Assembly (NCBI GenBank): GCA_030837935.1
Contig: JAUQXU010000225.1
Location: 1 to 19,309, forward strand
DNA: 19,309 nt
Direction of reading: 5' to 3'
Source of the DNA: Candidatus Brocadia sp.
GTDB taxonomy: Bacteria; Planctomycetota; Brocadiia; Brocadiales; Brocadiaceae
Positions 1 through 8,122 of the stretch are shown one piece after another. Under the pieces are notes generated by a model, which was not told the origin of the DNA, searched no databases, and saw nothing but the letters and a program-made list of their open reading frames with translations. Position 1 is the stretch's first letter, and each line of letters starts with the position of its first letter. The position numbers were made by a program, and so were the translations under genes.

Positions 1-558
1 CCCTTGTAATATGATCCTGTTCTCTAACAAAACCATATTACATACGGTCGAAATTCGATGCAACTCTTTACTTCCCTATTATTACTCTACTTTTATGGCT
101 TAGTTTACCAGACTTCAACTTTTTTACGAAAGAACCTTAAATTTGAAAACGTGTTTTTCGGGAAAAGACTTTTTAAAATCCGGAACGACGTTTCCCTGCT
201 ATCCCACCACCCAGTCTTCCTGTGCTTCGTTGTTCCTCCTCGTTTTTATTACCCTCCTTTCCTTCCGACCTTCCGAATATCAATTTGAATCTGGTTTTGT
301 CGCTTACAATAGGTGGTAGATTAGATTTCGAGGTTATTATAACACAGTGCAACATAGTCGCAACCAAAATACCTGTACTTTGAAGCAGAGAAAAGCAGGT
401 ATTAAAAATATGGACTTTCCATTTATAAAAGAATCTTTTATACTGTTTTTAAGCATGTAATTATCCGCCGTTATCAGATTGCAAATTGATGACTGATGGT
501 TGTTGTGTTCGGTTGTAGTGAGAAACCTTCAGAATCTTCAGGTACTGAGTAATTGAGA
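1..558. other. Gene-free leader region upstream of the GIY-YIG gene
   Basis: I see no convincing gene here. Short open frames exist on both strands (58-288 plus, 173-367 minus), but they lack a ribosome binding site and are low in complexity. The stretch around 205-275 is strongly pyrimidine-rich on the plus strand. Positions 5-13 (TGTAATATG) and 34-42 (CATATTACA) form a perfect 9-bp inverted repeat with a 20-nt spacer. A promoter candidate is listed separately at 416-444. The left part could hold the 3' flank of a gene lying outside the window. Confidence 0.6.
416..444 (+). promoter_or_regulatory. Candidate sigma70-type promoter with a palindrome in its spacer
   Basis: TTTCCA (416-421, four of six matches to TTGACA) and TATACT (439-444, five of six to TATAAT) are separated by 17 bp. 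The spacer is largely filled by a palindrome: ATAAAAGA (425-432), one central A, TCTTTTAT (434-441). Such a placement suits a repressor operator. It would drive the GIY-YIG gene and perhaps mutS, with a leader of about 108 nt. This rests on sequence match alone. Confidence 0.3.
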
Positions 559-972
559 ATGAAGATAAATCTCACGGTAAAGACAGGTATATATTGCCTC
601 TGTATTAAACTACCTCAAGGGTATCATATAAAGGTCGGATGCCTGGGTACCTTTTATTTTCCACCGGGTTTTTATGTCTATGTTGGGAGTGCACAAAGCA
701 GCCTGGAACATAGGATTCAAAGACACGTGCGGCGAAAAAAGAAGGTTCGCTGGCATATCGATTATTTGTTACAGTATGGGCAGGTAGTTTCTGTCCGTGC
801 GTATGGCGGTGAAAAGGACAGGGAGTGCGTGCTGAGCCATGAAATTGGAAACATGAAGGATGCTGTGGTACCGGTAAAAGGATTTGGTTCGTCGGACTGC
901 TTATGTGCTTCGCATCTGTATTTTTTTCAGGATGACCCTGATTTCAGGATATCCGGGCTTAAGATCACATGA
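559..972 (+). CDS. GIY-YIG family protein of the COG1833/DUF123 (Uri superfamily) type
   Basis: A 137-aa protein counted from ATG 559; an upstream in-frame TTG at 553 would add two residues and neither has a clear Shine-Dalgarno. It has the marks of the DUF123/COG1833 branch of GIY-YIG nucleases: a GIY triad at residues 10-12, FYVYVGSA at 38-45 (the YVG half of the motif), basic residues 52-62, WHIDYL at 65-70, an acidic E89 before a Cys, and the family-typical GFGSSDC at 108-114 followed by C116 and H119. Members are predicted metal-dependent endonucleases, but the substrate is unknown for most. It lies 43 nt upstream of mutS on the same strand, so co-transcription is likely. Family assignment is firm; a role in DNA repair is inference from the neighbour only. 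Confidence 0.88.
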   Translation: MKINLTVKTGIYCLCIKLPQGYHIKVGCLGTFYFPPGFYVYVGSAQSSLEHRIQRHVRRKKKVRWHIDYLLQYGQVVSVRAYGGEKDRECVLSHEIGNMKDAVVPVKGFGSSDCLCASHLYFFQDDPDFRISGLKIT

Positions 973-1015
973 AAGTATTAAAGTGCAAGTTGCAAAATCT
1001 GAGGTTGCTTTTCCT

Positions 1016-3634
1016 ATGATTACAGAAACACCGATGATGCGCCAATACAATGAGATAAAAAGGCAGCATAAAGATGCGCTGCTTTTTTTTCGTATGGGTG
1101 ATTTTTACGAATTGTTTTTTGAGGACGCAAAGCTTGCTTCAAGGGTGCTGGGAATTACTCTTACCGCTCGTTCCAAAGGCGAGAGCGCGATACCTATGGC
1201 AGGTGTGCCGCACCATGCAGCGGAATCGTATATCCGGAGATTAATCATGGCCGGACATAAGGTGGCTATTTGCGATCAACTGCAAGATCCCGATGAGGCA
1301 AAAGGAATTGTCGATCGTGGTGTCACCAGGATTATAACACCGGGAACCGTTACCGAGGATGCCCTCCTTGAGGATAAAAGCAATAACTATTTAATGGCAG
1401 TGCGGGAAACAAAGAACCTGTTGGGATTGTCGTGGGTCGATTTGTCTACCGGTCGGTTTGAGGCAGAAGATGTTCCAAAAGAGAGACTCTTTGACGAATT
1501 TGCAAGGCTGGATCCGTCAGAGCTGTTATTGCCCGAAGAGACCGTTAGGAATAATGTCTCTTTTATGGAGAAAATTCGGGCGGAATGTGATGTGATGATT
1601 ACTTCCAGGCCTGATTGGGAGTTTTCCGAAGACACAGCTTATCAAAGCCTGATAGAACACTTTGGAACAGCATCCCTGGAGGGGTTTGGTTGTGAAGATA
1701 TGGGTCCCGCGTTGGGAGCCGCTGGCGCTGTGGTTCACTATTTAAAAGAGACGCAAAAGACATCGCTTAAACATATTATTAAAATTCAAAAATATCAGAT
1801 AGACAACAGGGTGCTCATGGATAGGGCCACGCAGCAAAGTCTGGAGCTTACGCAAACCATAAGGACTCATGACCGTGAGGGCTCACTGCTGGGTGTGATA
1901 GATCAGACAAAGACACCCATGGGCGCCCGATTGCTCAGGGAATGGGTTATTAGTCCGTTGCGGGTATCTGCCGATATCAAATATCGGCAGCTTGGCGTAA
2001 AGGAGTTGTTTGAAAATTCTGCATTGCGGCGAGAGTTCCGGGATATTTTAGGCAATATCTACGATATCGAACGGATTTCAACAAAGGTAAGTTGCGCTCG
2101 TGCCAACGCCCGTGACCTTATTAGTTTAAAACAATCTCTCTCGAAACTTCCTGCGCTGAAAGAAAAATTGACATTTTGTATCACGGATATTTTCGTGTGC
2201 CTAGAACAGCAATTAGACGTTCTTGAGGAAGTGCGGATCTTGATCGGTACAGCTCTTGTGCCTGATCCTCCTCCTGCGATTAAAGATGGCGGGCTTATCA
2301 GGGAAGGGTATGATGCGTCTCTCGATGAATTGAGATATATCAGTAAAAACGGAAAGAGCTGGATTGCTAATTTCCAGGCAGAGGAGATCGCACGAACGGG
2401 AATTAATTCCCTGAAAGTAGGTTACAACAAGGTGTTTGGATATTACATTGAGATTACTAATGTCCACAAAGATAATGTTCCCCAGGCCTATATTCGAAAG
2501 CAGACCCTTAAGAATGCAGAACGTTTTATTACTCCGGAACTCAAGGATTACGAGACAAAGGTGCTGACGGCCGATGAACGTGCGAGGGAGATGGAGTATG
2601 ATCTCTTTATCCAGATGCGTGAACAGATCAGTGGCTATACCGCGCGACTTCAGAAGACATCCGAAGCAATTGCGTTGGTCGACGTGTTGTCAACCCTTGC
2701 AAATCTTGCTGCAGAAAACCGGTATAGTATGCCGGAGATTACCGACGATTTGGAATTAAAGATACTTGATGGGCGTCACCCCGTTCTCGACCAGAGACTT
2801 CGGGGGGAGGGTTTTGTTCCCAATGATATACATCTGGATGGAGCCCAAGACAAAGTCATGGTAATTACGGGACCAAATATGGCCGGGAAAAGTACGTATA
2901 TTCGTCAGGTTGCGCTCCTGGTTCTTATGGCGCAGATGGGGAGTTTTATCCCTGCAAAAGAAGCGGTCATTGGAACGGTAGACAGGATCTTTACACGGGT
3001 AGGCGCATCGGACGAACTTTCAAGAGGACAAAGTACCTTTATGGTGGAAATGAATGAGACTGCGAACATCCTTAACAACGCTACTGAACGCAGTCTGATT
3101 ATATTAGATGAGGTGGGACGGGGTACGAGTACCTTTGACGGCGTCAGTATTGCATGGGCGATTACGGAATATATCTACCAGCACATCCATGCACGCACGC
3201 TCTTCGCCACTCACTATCATGAACTTACTGAGCTGGCATTGCTCTTTCCGGGGATCAAGAATTTTAATATCGCTGTCAGGGAGTGGGGAGACGAGATTAT
3301 TTTTCTGCGCAAAATTGTGGAAGGCGGAACGGATAAGAGTTACGGGATACATGTTGCGCGTCTTGCAGGAATACCCAGGGAGATTATCCAGCGGGCCCGG
3401 GTCATCCTCAATAACCTCGAGGCGGCGACGCTGGATGTAAACGGCAAACCAAAATTTGCGCCGTTGAAGGCAACGCAAGATAAAAAACAGCCTACACAGT
3501 TAAAACTTTTTGTATCAAAACAAGATATGATAATCGAAGAGATCAAGAAACTGGATATATCCAGGATGTCACCCCTCGATGCCCTCAACAAGCTTGATGA
3601 ATTAAGGAAAAAGTTGGCGATCGAAGAAGAATGA
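1016..3634 (+). CDS. mutS: DNA mismatch repair protein MutS
   Basis: Mismatch-recognition ATPase of the MutS1 type, 872 aa from ATG 1016, close to the usual 850-880 aa. I prefer this start to the open frame at 884: the extra 44 residues overlap the preceding gene in another frame and are not MutS-like, and GAGG lies 11 nt upstream of 1016. The N-terminal domain carries the Phe-x-Glu mismatch-reading motif (F30, Y31, E32, inside GDFYELF). The C-terminal ATPase has Walker A GPNMAGKST near 619-627, Walker B LIILDEVGRG with D698/E699, the STFDG segment and the FATHYHEL switch. The C-terminal helical tail (LDALNKLDELRKKLA) fits the dimer/tetramer region. All core motifs are present, so it should be active. 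No mutL is in the window. Confidence 0.98.
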   Translation: MITETPMMRQYNEIKRQHKDALLFFRMGDFYELFFEDAKLASRVLGITLTARSKGESAIPMAGVPHHAAESYIRRLIMAGHKVAICDQLQDPDEAKGIVDRGVTRIITPGTVTEDALLEDKSNNYLMAVRETKNLLGLSWVDLSTGRFEAEDVPKERLFDEFARLDPSELLLPEETVRNNVSFMEKIRAECDVMITSRPDWEFSEDTAYQSLIEHFGTASLEGFGCEDMGPALGAAGAVVHYLKETQKTSLKHIIKIQKYQIDNRVLMDRATQQSLELTQTIRTHDREGSLLGVIDQTKTPMGARLLREWVISPLRVSADIKYRQLGVKELFENSALRREFRDILGNIYDIERISTKVSCARANARDLISLKQSLSKLPALKEKLTFCITDIFVCLEQQLDVLEEVRILIGTALVPDPPPAIKDGGLIREGYDASLDELRYISKNGKSWIANFQAEEIARTGINSLKVGYNKVFGYYIEITNVHKDNVPQAYIRKQTLKNAERFITPELKDYETKVLTADERAREMEYDLFIQMREQISGYTARLQKTSEAIALVDVLSTLANLAAENRYSMPEITDDLELKILDGRHPVLDQRLRGEGFVPNDIHLDGAQDKVMVITGPNMAGKSTYIRQVALLVLMAQMGSFIPAKEAVIGTVDRIFTRVGASDELSRGQSTFMVEMNETANILNNATERSLIILDEVGRGTSTFDGVSIAWAITEYIYQHIHARTLFATHYHELTELALLFPGIKNFNIAVREWGDEIIFLRKIVEGGTDKSYGIHVARLAGIPREIIQRARVILNNLEAATLDVNGKPKFAPLKATQDKKQPTQLKLFVSKQDMIIEEIKKLDISRMSPLDALNKLDELRKKLAIEEE

Positions 3635-3673
3635 GCGCCTGTTGGGCGGCGGCTTTTCGTGATTTACAAAAAG

Positions 3674-4063
3674 TCAGAGATGCTTCTTTGTTCTTTCTAA
3701 AATCAGAAGGGAAAGCGATTCGTTCCCGAAAACTCCGACACGGATTCTCACGTTGGTCAATTTCTCCGATACGTATTCGAGGTTAACCTCAACCTTCGTA
3801 TCGTCTGTTCCATACGAGGTCAGCTTTGCGGAAGAAATGCCTTTTTCTTCACTCGTTACGGTAAATTTCAGATCTTTCATGGCTTGCTGTGCTGCCTGTA
3901 AGACCCGGTAAATTGAAGCCTCTTCCGTTGATTTTAGTTCGCCTCTTAAATAGGCAACTGTTCCGGCGCCTGCGCCACCACCGACAAGCAGGGCTGCCAC
4001 GCATCCACAGTTAGACAATACAACAATTCCAAGGAGCGTACCGCACAGCAAGTTCTTCAGCAC
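3674..4063 (-). CDS. Small DUF3568-like membrane-anchored or lipoprotein
   Basis: A 129-aa protein starting at GTG 4063 with a GGGGG-rich ribosome binding site at 4075-4079. The N-terminus is a hydrophobic signal with cysteines C19 and C21. The candidate lipobox is L16-S17-N18-C19, where Asn before Cys is not canonical, so lipidation is likely but not certain. A glycine/alanine-rich stretch (residues 28-34) is followed by AYLRGELKSTEEASI and a C-terminal RVGVFGNESLSLLILE segment. This layout matches the DUF3568 family as I remember it: small exported proteins of unknown function, common in Deltaproteobacteria and Planctomycetes. It is convergent with mutS, 39 bp from its stop. Function unknown; exported location is inferred. 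Confidence 0.75.
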   Translation of the reverse strand: MLKNLLCGTLLGIVVLSNCGCVAALLVGGGAGAGTVAYLRGELKSTEEASIYRVLQAAQQAMKDLKFTVTSEEKGISSAKLTSYGTDDTKVEVNLEYVSEKLTNVRIRVGVFGNESLSLLILERTKKHL

Positions 4064-4188
4064 AATAAATCTAACCCCCTTCTTCAGGCAATGAATAATA
4101 AGATTTCGTTACACGTGATTCATATGTATAAAAACATATAAAACAACGGTATTATAAATATAACTTTAATGTGTCTGACAAATCAAGG

Positions 4189-4218
4189 TTGTAATTTTTC
4201 TCGATCGGCCTGTATAGT
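4189..4218 (+). promoter_or_regulatory. Candidate sigma70-type promoter for folE
   Basis: TTGTAA (4189-4194) and TATAGT (4213-4218, five of six to consensus) are spaced by 18 bp. If used, the folE transcript has a leader of roughly 310 nt, which would include the quasi-palindrome at 4288-4357. Match by eye only. Confidence 0.3.
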
Positions 4219-4287
4219 ATTCCTCTGTAAAACATCTTTTTTTGTAAATTTTTTGGAAATGGTTGTGTGTTGCGATGCGTGTTTTGA

Positions 4288-4357
4288 GTTATAAGTTGAG
4301 GGTTGTAAGTTGTTGCTTCGAATCTTGAACTTTAAACTTACAACTTTAACTCACAAC
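4288..4357. repeat. Imperfect AT-rich inverted repeat upstream of folE
   Basis: The left arm 4288-4311 and right arm 4335-4357 are near-complementary; the inner ten bases GTTGTAAGTT and AACTTACAAC pair perfectly. The loop is 23 nt. The arms consist of repeated AAGTT/ACAACTT units, as in simple dispersed intergenic repeats of environmental genomes. In a transcript it would make a long weak hairpin in the folE leader. Confidence 0.6.
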
Positions 4358-4522
4358 TTCTCATTTGATTGTGGTTACGCCGCTCTGGGTAACTGCAGCA
4401 TATTCTTTGATTTACAGGGATTATGGCCTTATATTTATTTGCCATTGACTTTGGTTTTTAAAATGTTTAGCATATTTTCTGATCACTCAAAGATTGTTCG
4501 GAATATTGAAGAAACGTGTGAT

Positions 4523-4529
4523 AAAGGAG
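4523..4529 (+). promoter_or_regulatory. Ribosome binding site that fixes the folE TTG start
   Basis: AAAGGAG lies 8 nt upstream of TTG 4538, in phase with folE. No other in-frame start nearby has a comparable site, so this decides the 187-aa product. Confidence 0.75.
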
Positions 4530-4537
4530 TTTTTGTT

Positions 4538-5101
4538 TTGGTAGATAAAAAAAAGATTGTAGAATCCATCCGCTTGTTTATAGAAGGTATCGGTGACGAC
4601 CCGAATCGTGAGGGGCTTTTAGAAACCCCGGAAAGGGTTGCCGATATGTGTGAAGAGATATTTGCAGGGATAGGGCAGGATTCACATGCGGAGATCAAAG
4701 TATTAAAATCGGAAAAATACGATGAAATCGTACTCTTGAAAGATATTCCCTTTTACTCAATATGTGAGCATCACCTCCTCCCTTTTAGTGGAGTTGCACA
4801 CGTGGCCTATATTCCTCAAGGAAACCGGGTGACTGGTATTAGCAAGCTGGCAAGGGTTGTTGAAATAGAGGCAAAGCGTTTGCAAGTCCAGGAAAGGCTT
4901 ACCACGGATATTGCAGAATCAATCATGAAGGCATTGCGTCCCAAAGGGGTGCTTGCCATCATTGAGGCCGAACATCTCTGTATGACAATGAGGGGCATTA
5001 AAAAGCCTGGCACCAGGGTTAAAACCTCTGTTGTGCGGGGTATCTTCCGCAACAATCCCGCTACCCGTGCAGAGGCCCTGGCGTTAATCAAAGGTTATTA
5101 A
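4538..5101 (+). CDS. folE: GTP cyclohydrolase I
   Basis: Converts GTP to 7,8-dihydroneopterin triphosphate, the first step of folate (and pterin) synthesis; cytosolic, a homodecamer in characterised members. From TTG 4538 it has 187 aa, the usual length of short bacterial FolE. The N-terminal helix leads to DPNREGLLETPERV (21-34). Zinc ligands by family comparison are C76 and H79 in SICEHHLLPFSG and C148 in EHLCMTMRG. The GISKLARVVE segment (100-109) and QERLTTDIA (118-126) form part of the GTP site and are conserved. All catalytic positions I can check are intact. It stands alone between a convergent small gene and a tolC-like gene. Start choice is the only doubt. Confidence 0.96.
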   Translation: MVDKKKIVESIRLFIEGIGDDPNREGLLETPERVADMCEEIFAGIGQDSHAEIKVLKSEKYDEIVLLKDIPFYSICEHHLLPFSGVAHVAYIPQGNRVTGISKLARVVEIEAKRLQVQERLTTDIAESIMKALRPKGVLAIIEAEHLCMTMRGIKKPGTRVKTSVVRGIFRNNPATRAEALALIKGY

Positions 5102-5110
5102 TCCGGATGC

Positions 5111-5138
5111 GAGATATGCTAATCAGGGAACATATCTC
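5111..5138 (+). repeat. Inverted repeat just after folE
   Basis: GAGATATG (5111-5118) and CATATCTC (5131-5138) are perfect 8-bp arms around a 12-nt loop, starting 9 nt past the folE stop. There is no T-run after it, so it is not a classical intrinsic terminator; it may end or stabilise the folE message. Confidence 0.5.
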
Positions 5139-5245
5139 TAATGCACTTAATCACAAAAAATTATCAGGAAGACCTAAAATCATTAACCTGCATTCATTTA
5201 TTAAAACTCTTGTTAAGCTTTGACAGCACAAAGAAGTAGGCCGGG

Positions 5246-6847
5246 ATGACAACGAGATATAAAAAATTTTTAGCGTGGTCTATTGCACTATCTCTTGTTT
5301 TATGGTGTGTGAATGGTTCTTTCGGCAACGAGAATACATCCACGGTGCAAGCGCCTTCCACAACTTCGCTGGCAAATATAGAAATGGACTCGAATCTGAA
5401 GTTTATCAGTCTGAGTCTGAAGGATAGTATTGTTTACGCCTTGCGCAACAATTTTGATATCGAGCTATCAAAGTTGAATTTAAAGTTAAATGATTATGAT
5501 ATTACGAAAGAAAAATCCAGGTTTGACCCTATCTTTAAAATAGAAGGCAATATCCAAGATAGTGAAACACCCAGCGCCAATCTGTTACAGATTGGGAGTT
5601 CTACGACAACGGTTATTAGCCCGTTTGTTATGGATGGGCGTACTGCCGATGCCGTGTTGCAGTCACTCATTCCTACCGGGGCAACCGTATCTTTGGGATA
5701 CAGTGTATTCAGGAGTTTTTTAGATCCCAGTCCCTTTCAATTAATAAATCCATCGTATACAAATTTTATTGAGGCAAGGATTACGCAACCTTTGCTGAAG
5801 GGCGCTGGATGGTTTTATAACAGGAGCCCCATCTATATTGCCAGAAACAATAAAAAGATTTCTCTGGCTCAATTTAAAAGCAGGGCACTGGAGGTATCCA
5901 ATGCTGTTCAAGAGGCATATTGGAATTATGTGCGAGCAATGGAGAATTTAAAGGTAGCAAAAAAATCCCTGGAACGTGCAGAGGATTTGTTGAGGAAGAA
6001 CAAGGTACAGGTAGAAGTTGGAACTCTTGCGCCTGTTGAAATTATTGATGCAGAATCTGGTGTAGCATCGAGGGTAGAAGCGATAATTTCAGCTGAAAAT
6101 ACTATCAGGGACAGAGAAGACGAATTGAAAAAGATCCTGAATTTTGCCGACAGTGAAATTATTTCTGATGCAACCGTCGTTCCTACCGATAAACCCTACT
6201 TTGAACCAAAAAAAGTCGAAGTAAAGGATACGATCAAGATCGCCATGGAAAAGCGTCCCGAATTAACAGAGCTTTATCTGGCGACTGAAAATGCGGGCAT
6301 ACAAACCAGGAGAAGAAAAAATGAATTGTACCCACAATTGGATTTTGCTGGTGGTATACGTTACACAGGTCTCGGGAACGAAGCATCAGACGCCAACGAC
6401 ACTGCTTTTTCAGAGGCATATCAGGGAGAATTTCTTGGGCTTACTTTATCAATTCCTATCGGGAATCGGCCGGCAAGAAGCGAGTACAATAAATCTAAGC
6501 TCAATGAACGCCAGGCTGTGTTAAACGTCAAAAAGAAGGAGCTTGATATCGTTGTAGAGGTAAGGGCGTCTGCCCGGCAGGTACTGACGAACATTGAACG
6601 GGTTAATGCCACGAGAAAGGCCAGAGAATTGGCAGAAAAAAGATTAGAAAATGAGGAAAAAAAATACAGTGTAGGCAGATCCACAAGTTTGGAAATCCTG
6701 CGTGCACAGGAAAATCTTGCCCTTGCAGAGTTTGAAGCAGCAAGGGCAATTATTGATTATGAAATATCTTTAGGAAATTTGGAGAAGGCAAAAGGTACAA
6801 TCCTCGACGTTTACGATATTAAGCTGGAAGAAGAGACAAAGGCGTGA
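5246..6847 (+). CDS. TolC-family outer-membrane channel protein
   Basis: A 533-aa protein of the outer-membrane efflux (OEP/TolC) family, which forms trimeric channels for type I secretion or efflux. It begins with a signal peptide (hydrophobic residues about 9-24, likely cleavage after SFG near residue 27). Two repeats follow: the first begins with SLKDSIVYALRNNFDIELSK, the typical start of the mature domain, with a long helix around LEVSNAVQEAYWNYVRAMENL; the second ends with the conserved GRSTSLEILRAQENLALAE pattern. Ala/Glu/Lys-rich heptads fit the periplasmic coiled-coil barrel. No intact membrane-fusion or ABC partner lies beside it, although a decayed HlyD/ABC fragment is found 1.4 kb downstream. 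The ribosome binding site is weak (GTAGG). Substrate cannot be told. Confidence 0.92.
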   Translation: MTTRYKKFLAWSIALSLVLWCVNGSFGNENTSTVQAPSTTSLANIEMDSNLKFISLSLKDSIVYALRNNFDIELSKLNLKLNDYDITKEKSRFDPIFKIEGNIQDSETPSANLLQIGSSTTTVISPFVMDGRTADAVLQSLIPTGATVSLGYSVFRSFLDPSPFQLINPSYTNFIEARITQPLLKGAGWFYNRSPIYIARNNKKISLAQFKSRALEVSNAVQEAYWNYVRAMENLKVAKKSLERAEDLLRKNKVQVEVGTLAPVEIIDAESGVASRVEAIISAENTIRDREDELKKILNFADSEIISDATVVPTDKPYFEPKKVEVKDTIKIAMEKRPELTELYLATENAGIQTRRRKNELYPQLDFAGGIRYTGLGNEASDANDTAFSEAYQGEFLGLTLSIPIGNRPARSEYNKSKLNERQAVLNVKKKELDIVVEVRASARQVLTNIERVNATRKARELAEKRLENEEKKYSVGRSTSLEILRAQENLALAEFEAARAIIDYEISLGNLEKAKGTILDVYDIKLEEETKA

Positions 6848-6867
6848 TATGTGATAAATTTCAGATA

Positions 6868-6901
6868 GGGATACGGTGTCCCGTACCCTTGTGGGCTTTT
6901 T
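6868..6901. terminator. Possible terminator between convergent tolC-like and thioesterase genes
   Basis: GGG-A-TACGG and CCGTACCC (6868-6888) pair with one bulged A around a TGTC loop. A T-run (6896-6901) follows seven bases later on the plus strand, which is further than in a standard intrinsic terminator. The place, between two convergent stop codons, supports the role. Confidence 0.4.
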
Positions 6902-6916
6902 AATTCCTTTCAGATA

Positions 6917-7897
6917 TTATAGTGAGTACTCTTTTAACCCTCGCGATTGTGTTTCCTTCAATCGTTGCATGCGGTTTTGTTTTCTTTGCTCAGCCTCTGC
7001 CCAGCGTTTTTTCCCCACATCAGTTACGGGCGTAAATGGCGCAAGAGGACTAGGCTTGCCATTTCCATCCACCTTGACGCAGGTAGAAAAGGCCGTGCAG
7101 GCATGGTGAACGATATTGTTGATCGGGTCTTCAGCCAGGACCTTTACACCTACTTCCATAGAAGACCTGCCCACGTAATTCAGGGAGGTTGCCAGGGTTA
7201 GCACGTTGCCCACATAAATGGGGTGGTAAAAATCCAGGGCATCCAGAGAAGCCGTCACAATAGTTCCTCTGGCGAACTTCATTGCCATGATGGCCATGAT
7301 CTCGTCGAGTATGAGGAGGAGTTTCCCTCCGTACATGAGGTTGCCATAGATAGCATCTTCCGGGAAAACCAGCCGATGAACCCGAAGGCTTAGCTGTCCG
7401 GCATCTTCCAGATTTGTATCGAGCAACCTTTGCCTTCTTTGTGCTATCCGTGCAAACCTTCGCTCCCGTATCTCCCGTGCATACTGATATATTCTCATTT
7501 CATCATCGCCAGCCGGCTCGATATGCTGTTCTATGGGTAGTGGCCTGCCCTCGACGTCGCTGGAAACGAACGACATCCGTGCGCGGGTACAGAGTTTTTC
7601 TTCATCGTTTAACGACTTGCAAAATACCACAGCCTCCGCCTCCAGGGATGTGTTTCCAATATATTCGACCTTGGCCTTGACGCTAACCACATCGCCGATT
7701 CGAACGGGTTGGAGGAAAAACAAATCCTCGATAGAGGCCAGGAGGAGGGGTGTCTTGGTTAACCGCAAAGCCGCCAGGTTTCCGGCTGTAACGATCCAGT
7801 TCATCATCCATCCCCCATACAAAGTGCCCGCGGGGTTCGCTTGTTGGGGAAAAACATGATGTAGCATTTCTATAAGGGTGGATTGGATACTGGACAT
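6917..7897 (-). CDS. Acyl-CoA thioesterase with two hotdog domains
   Basis: Hydrolyses acyl-CoA esters to free acid and CoA; probably cytosolic (no signal peptide). The 326-aa protein has two hotdog domains of the YciA/Acot7 type: domain 1 about residues 12-115 (HHVFPQQANPAGTLYGGW) and domain 2 about 173-280 (HRLVFPEDAIYGNLMYGGK). In single-domain relatives an acidic residue lies six to seven positions after the GG pair. Here domain 1 has V36 at that place but keeps N21, while domain 2 has D198-E199. That resembles the split arrangement reported for mammalian Acot7 (Asn from the N domain, Asp from the C domain), so one composite active site is likely. Start ATG 7897 lacks a visible ribosome binding site; M11 is an alternative. 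Physiological substrate unknown. Confidence 0.88.
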   Translation of the reverse strand: MSSIQSTLIEMLHHVFPQQANPAGTLYGGWMMNWIVTAGNLAALRLTKTPLLLASIEDLFFLQPVRIGDVVSVKAKVEYIGNTSLEAEAVVFCKSLNDEEKLCTRARMSFVSSDVEGRPLPIEQHIEPAGDDEMRIYQYAREIRERRFARIAQRRQRLLDTNLEDAGQLSLRVHRLVFPEDAIYGNLMYGGKLLLILDEIMAIMAMKFARGTIVTASLDALDFYHPIYVGNVLTLATSLNYVGRSSMEVGVKVLAEDPINNIVHHACTAFSTCVKVDGNGKPSPLAPFTPVTDVGKKRWAEAEQRKQNRMQRLKETQSRGLKEYSL

Positions 7898-8060
7898 AGA
7901 AGGAAATTATCTGATTCTAAAATTATAAAATGATAGGCAATAATTTTGGATCTACTAAGTTTTAGGAGATCAATAGAGTTTAAATACTTTTTAAAACCTA
8001 CTCTTGATAGGGCGTTAAAATAGGAATATAGACTTCAATATTTTATTCCAATTTTTGCAT

Positions 8061-8108
8061 GGTAATCAATGATAATCTCTTGTTGTCATGAATAATATAT
8101 TGATTACC
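8061..8108. repeat. Perfect 10-bp inverted repeat with 28-nt spacer
   Basis: GGTAATCAAT (8061-8070) is the exact reverse complement of ATTGATTACC (8099-8108). It lies about 165-210 nt upstream of the thioesterase start and 14 nt before the dispersed repeat at 8123. It may be an operator pair, a hairpin or the ends of a tiny decayed element. Confidence 0.6.
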
Positions 8109-8122
8109 CGTAACAATTCAGC

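Larger units (their letters stand above)
4064..4537. other. Divergent intergenic region and long folE leader
   Basis: It separates the minus-strand DUF3568-like gene from folE. It holds a promoter candidate at 4189-4218 and a quasi-palindromic repeat at 4288-4357. An open frame in phase with folE runs back to 4310 and includes an ATG at 4463, but that ATG has no ribosome binding site and the extra residues are not FolE-like, so I treat the stretch as untranslated. A short inverted pair GTTAC (4374-4378) and GTAAC (4389-4393) is present; I could not match the leader to a known riboswitch. Confidence 0.55.

Noticed and set aside
173..367. Minus-strand 64-aa open frame near the window start
   Set aside because: Low-complexity, charged sequence from a pyrimidine-rich stretch, no ribosome binding site, no family resemblance.
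884..1015. Possible 44-aa N-terminal extension of MutS
   Set aside because: It overlaps the GIY-YIG gene in another frame, is not MutS-like and the family start matches ATG 1016.
3635..3660. Intrinsic terminator after mutS
   Set aside because: Only a four-pair stem (CGCC/GGCG) followed after some bases by TTTT; too weak to call.
4310..4537. N-terminal extension of FolE, including ATG 4463
   Set aside because: No ribosome binding site, the residues derive partly from a repeat and do not resemble FolE; TTG 4538 has a good site and gives the usual length.
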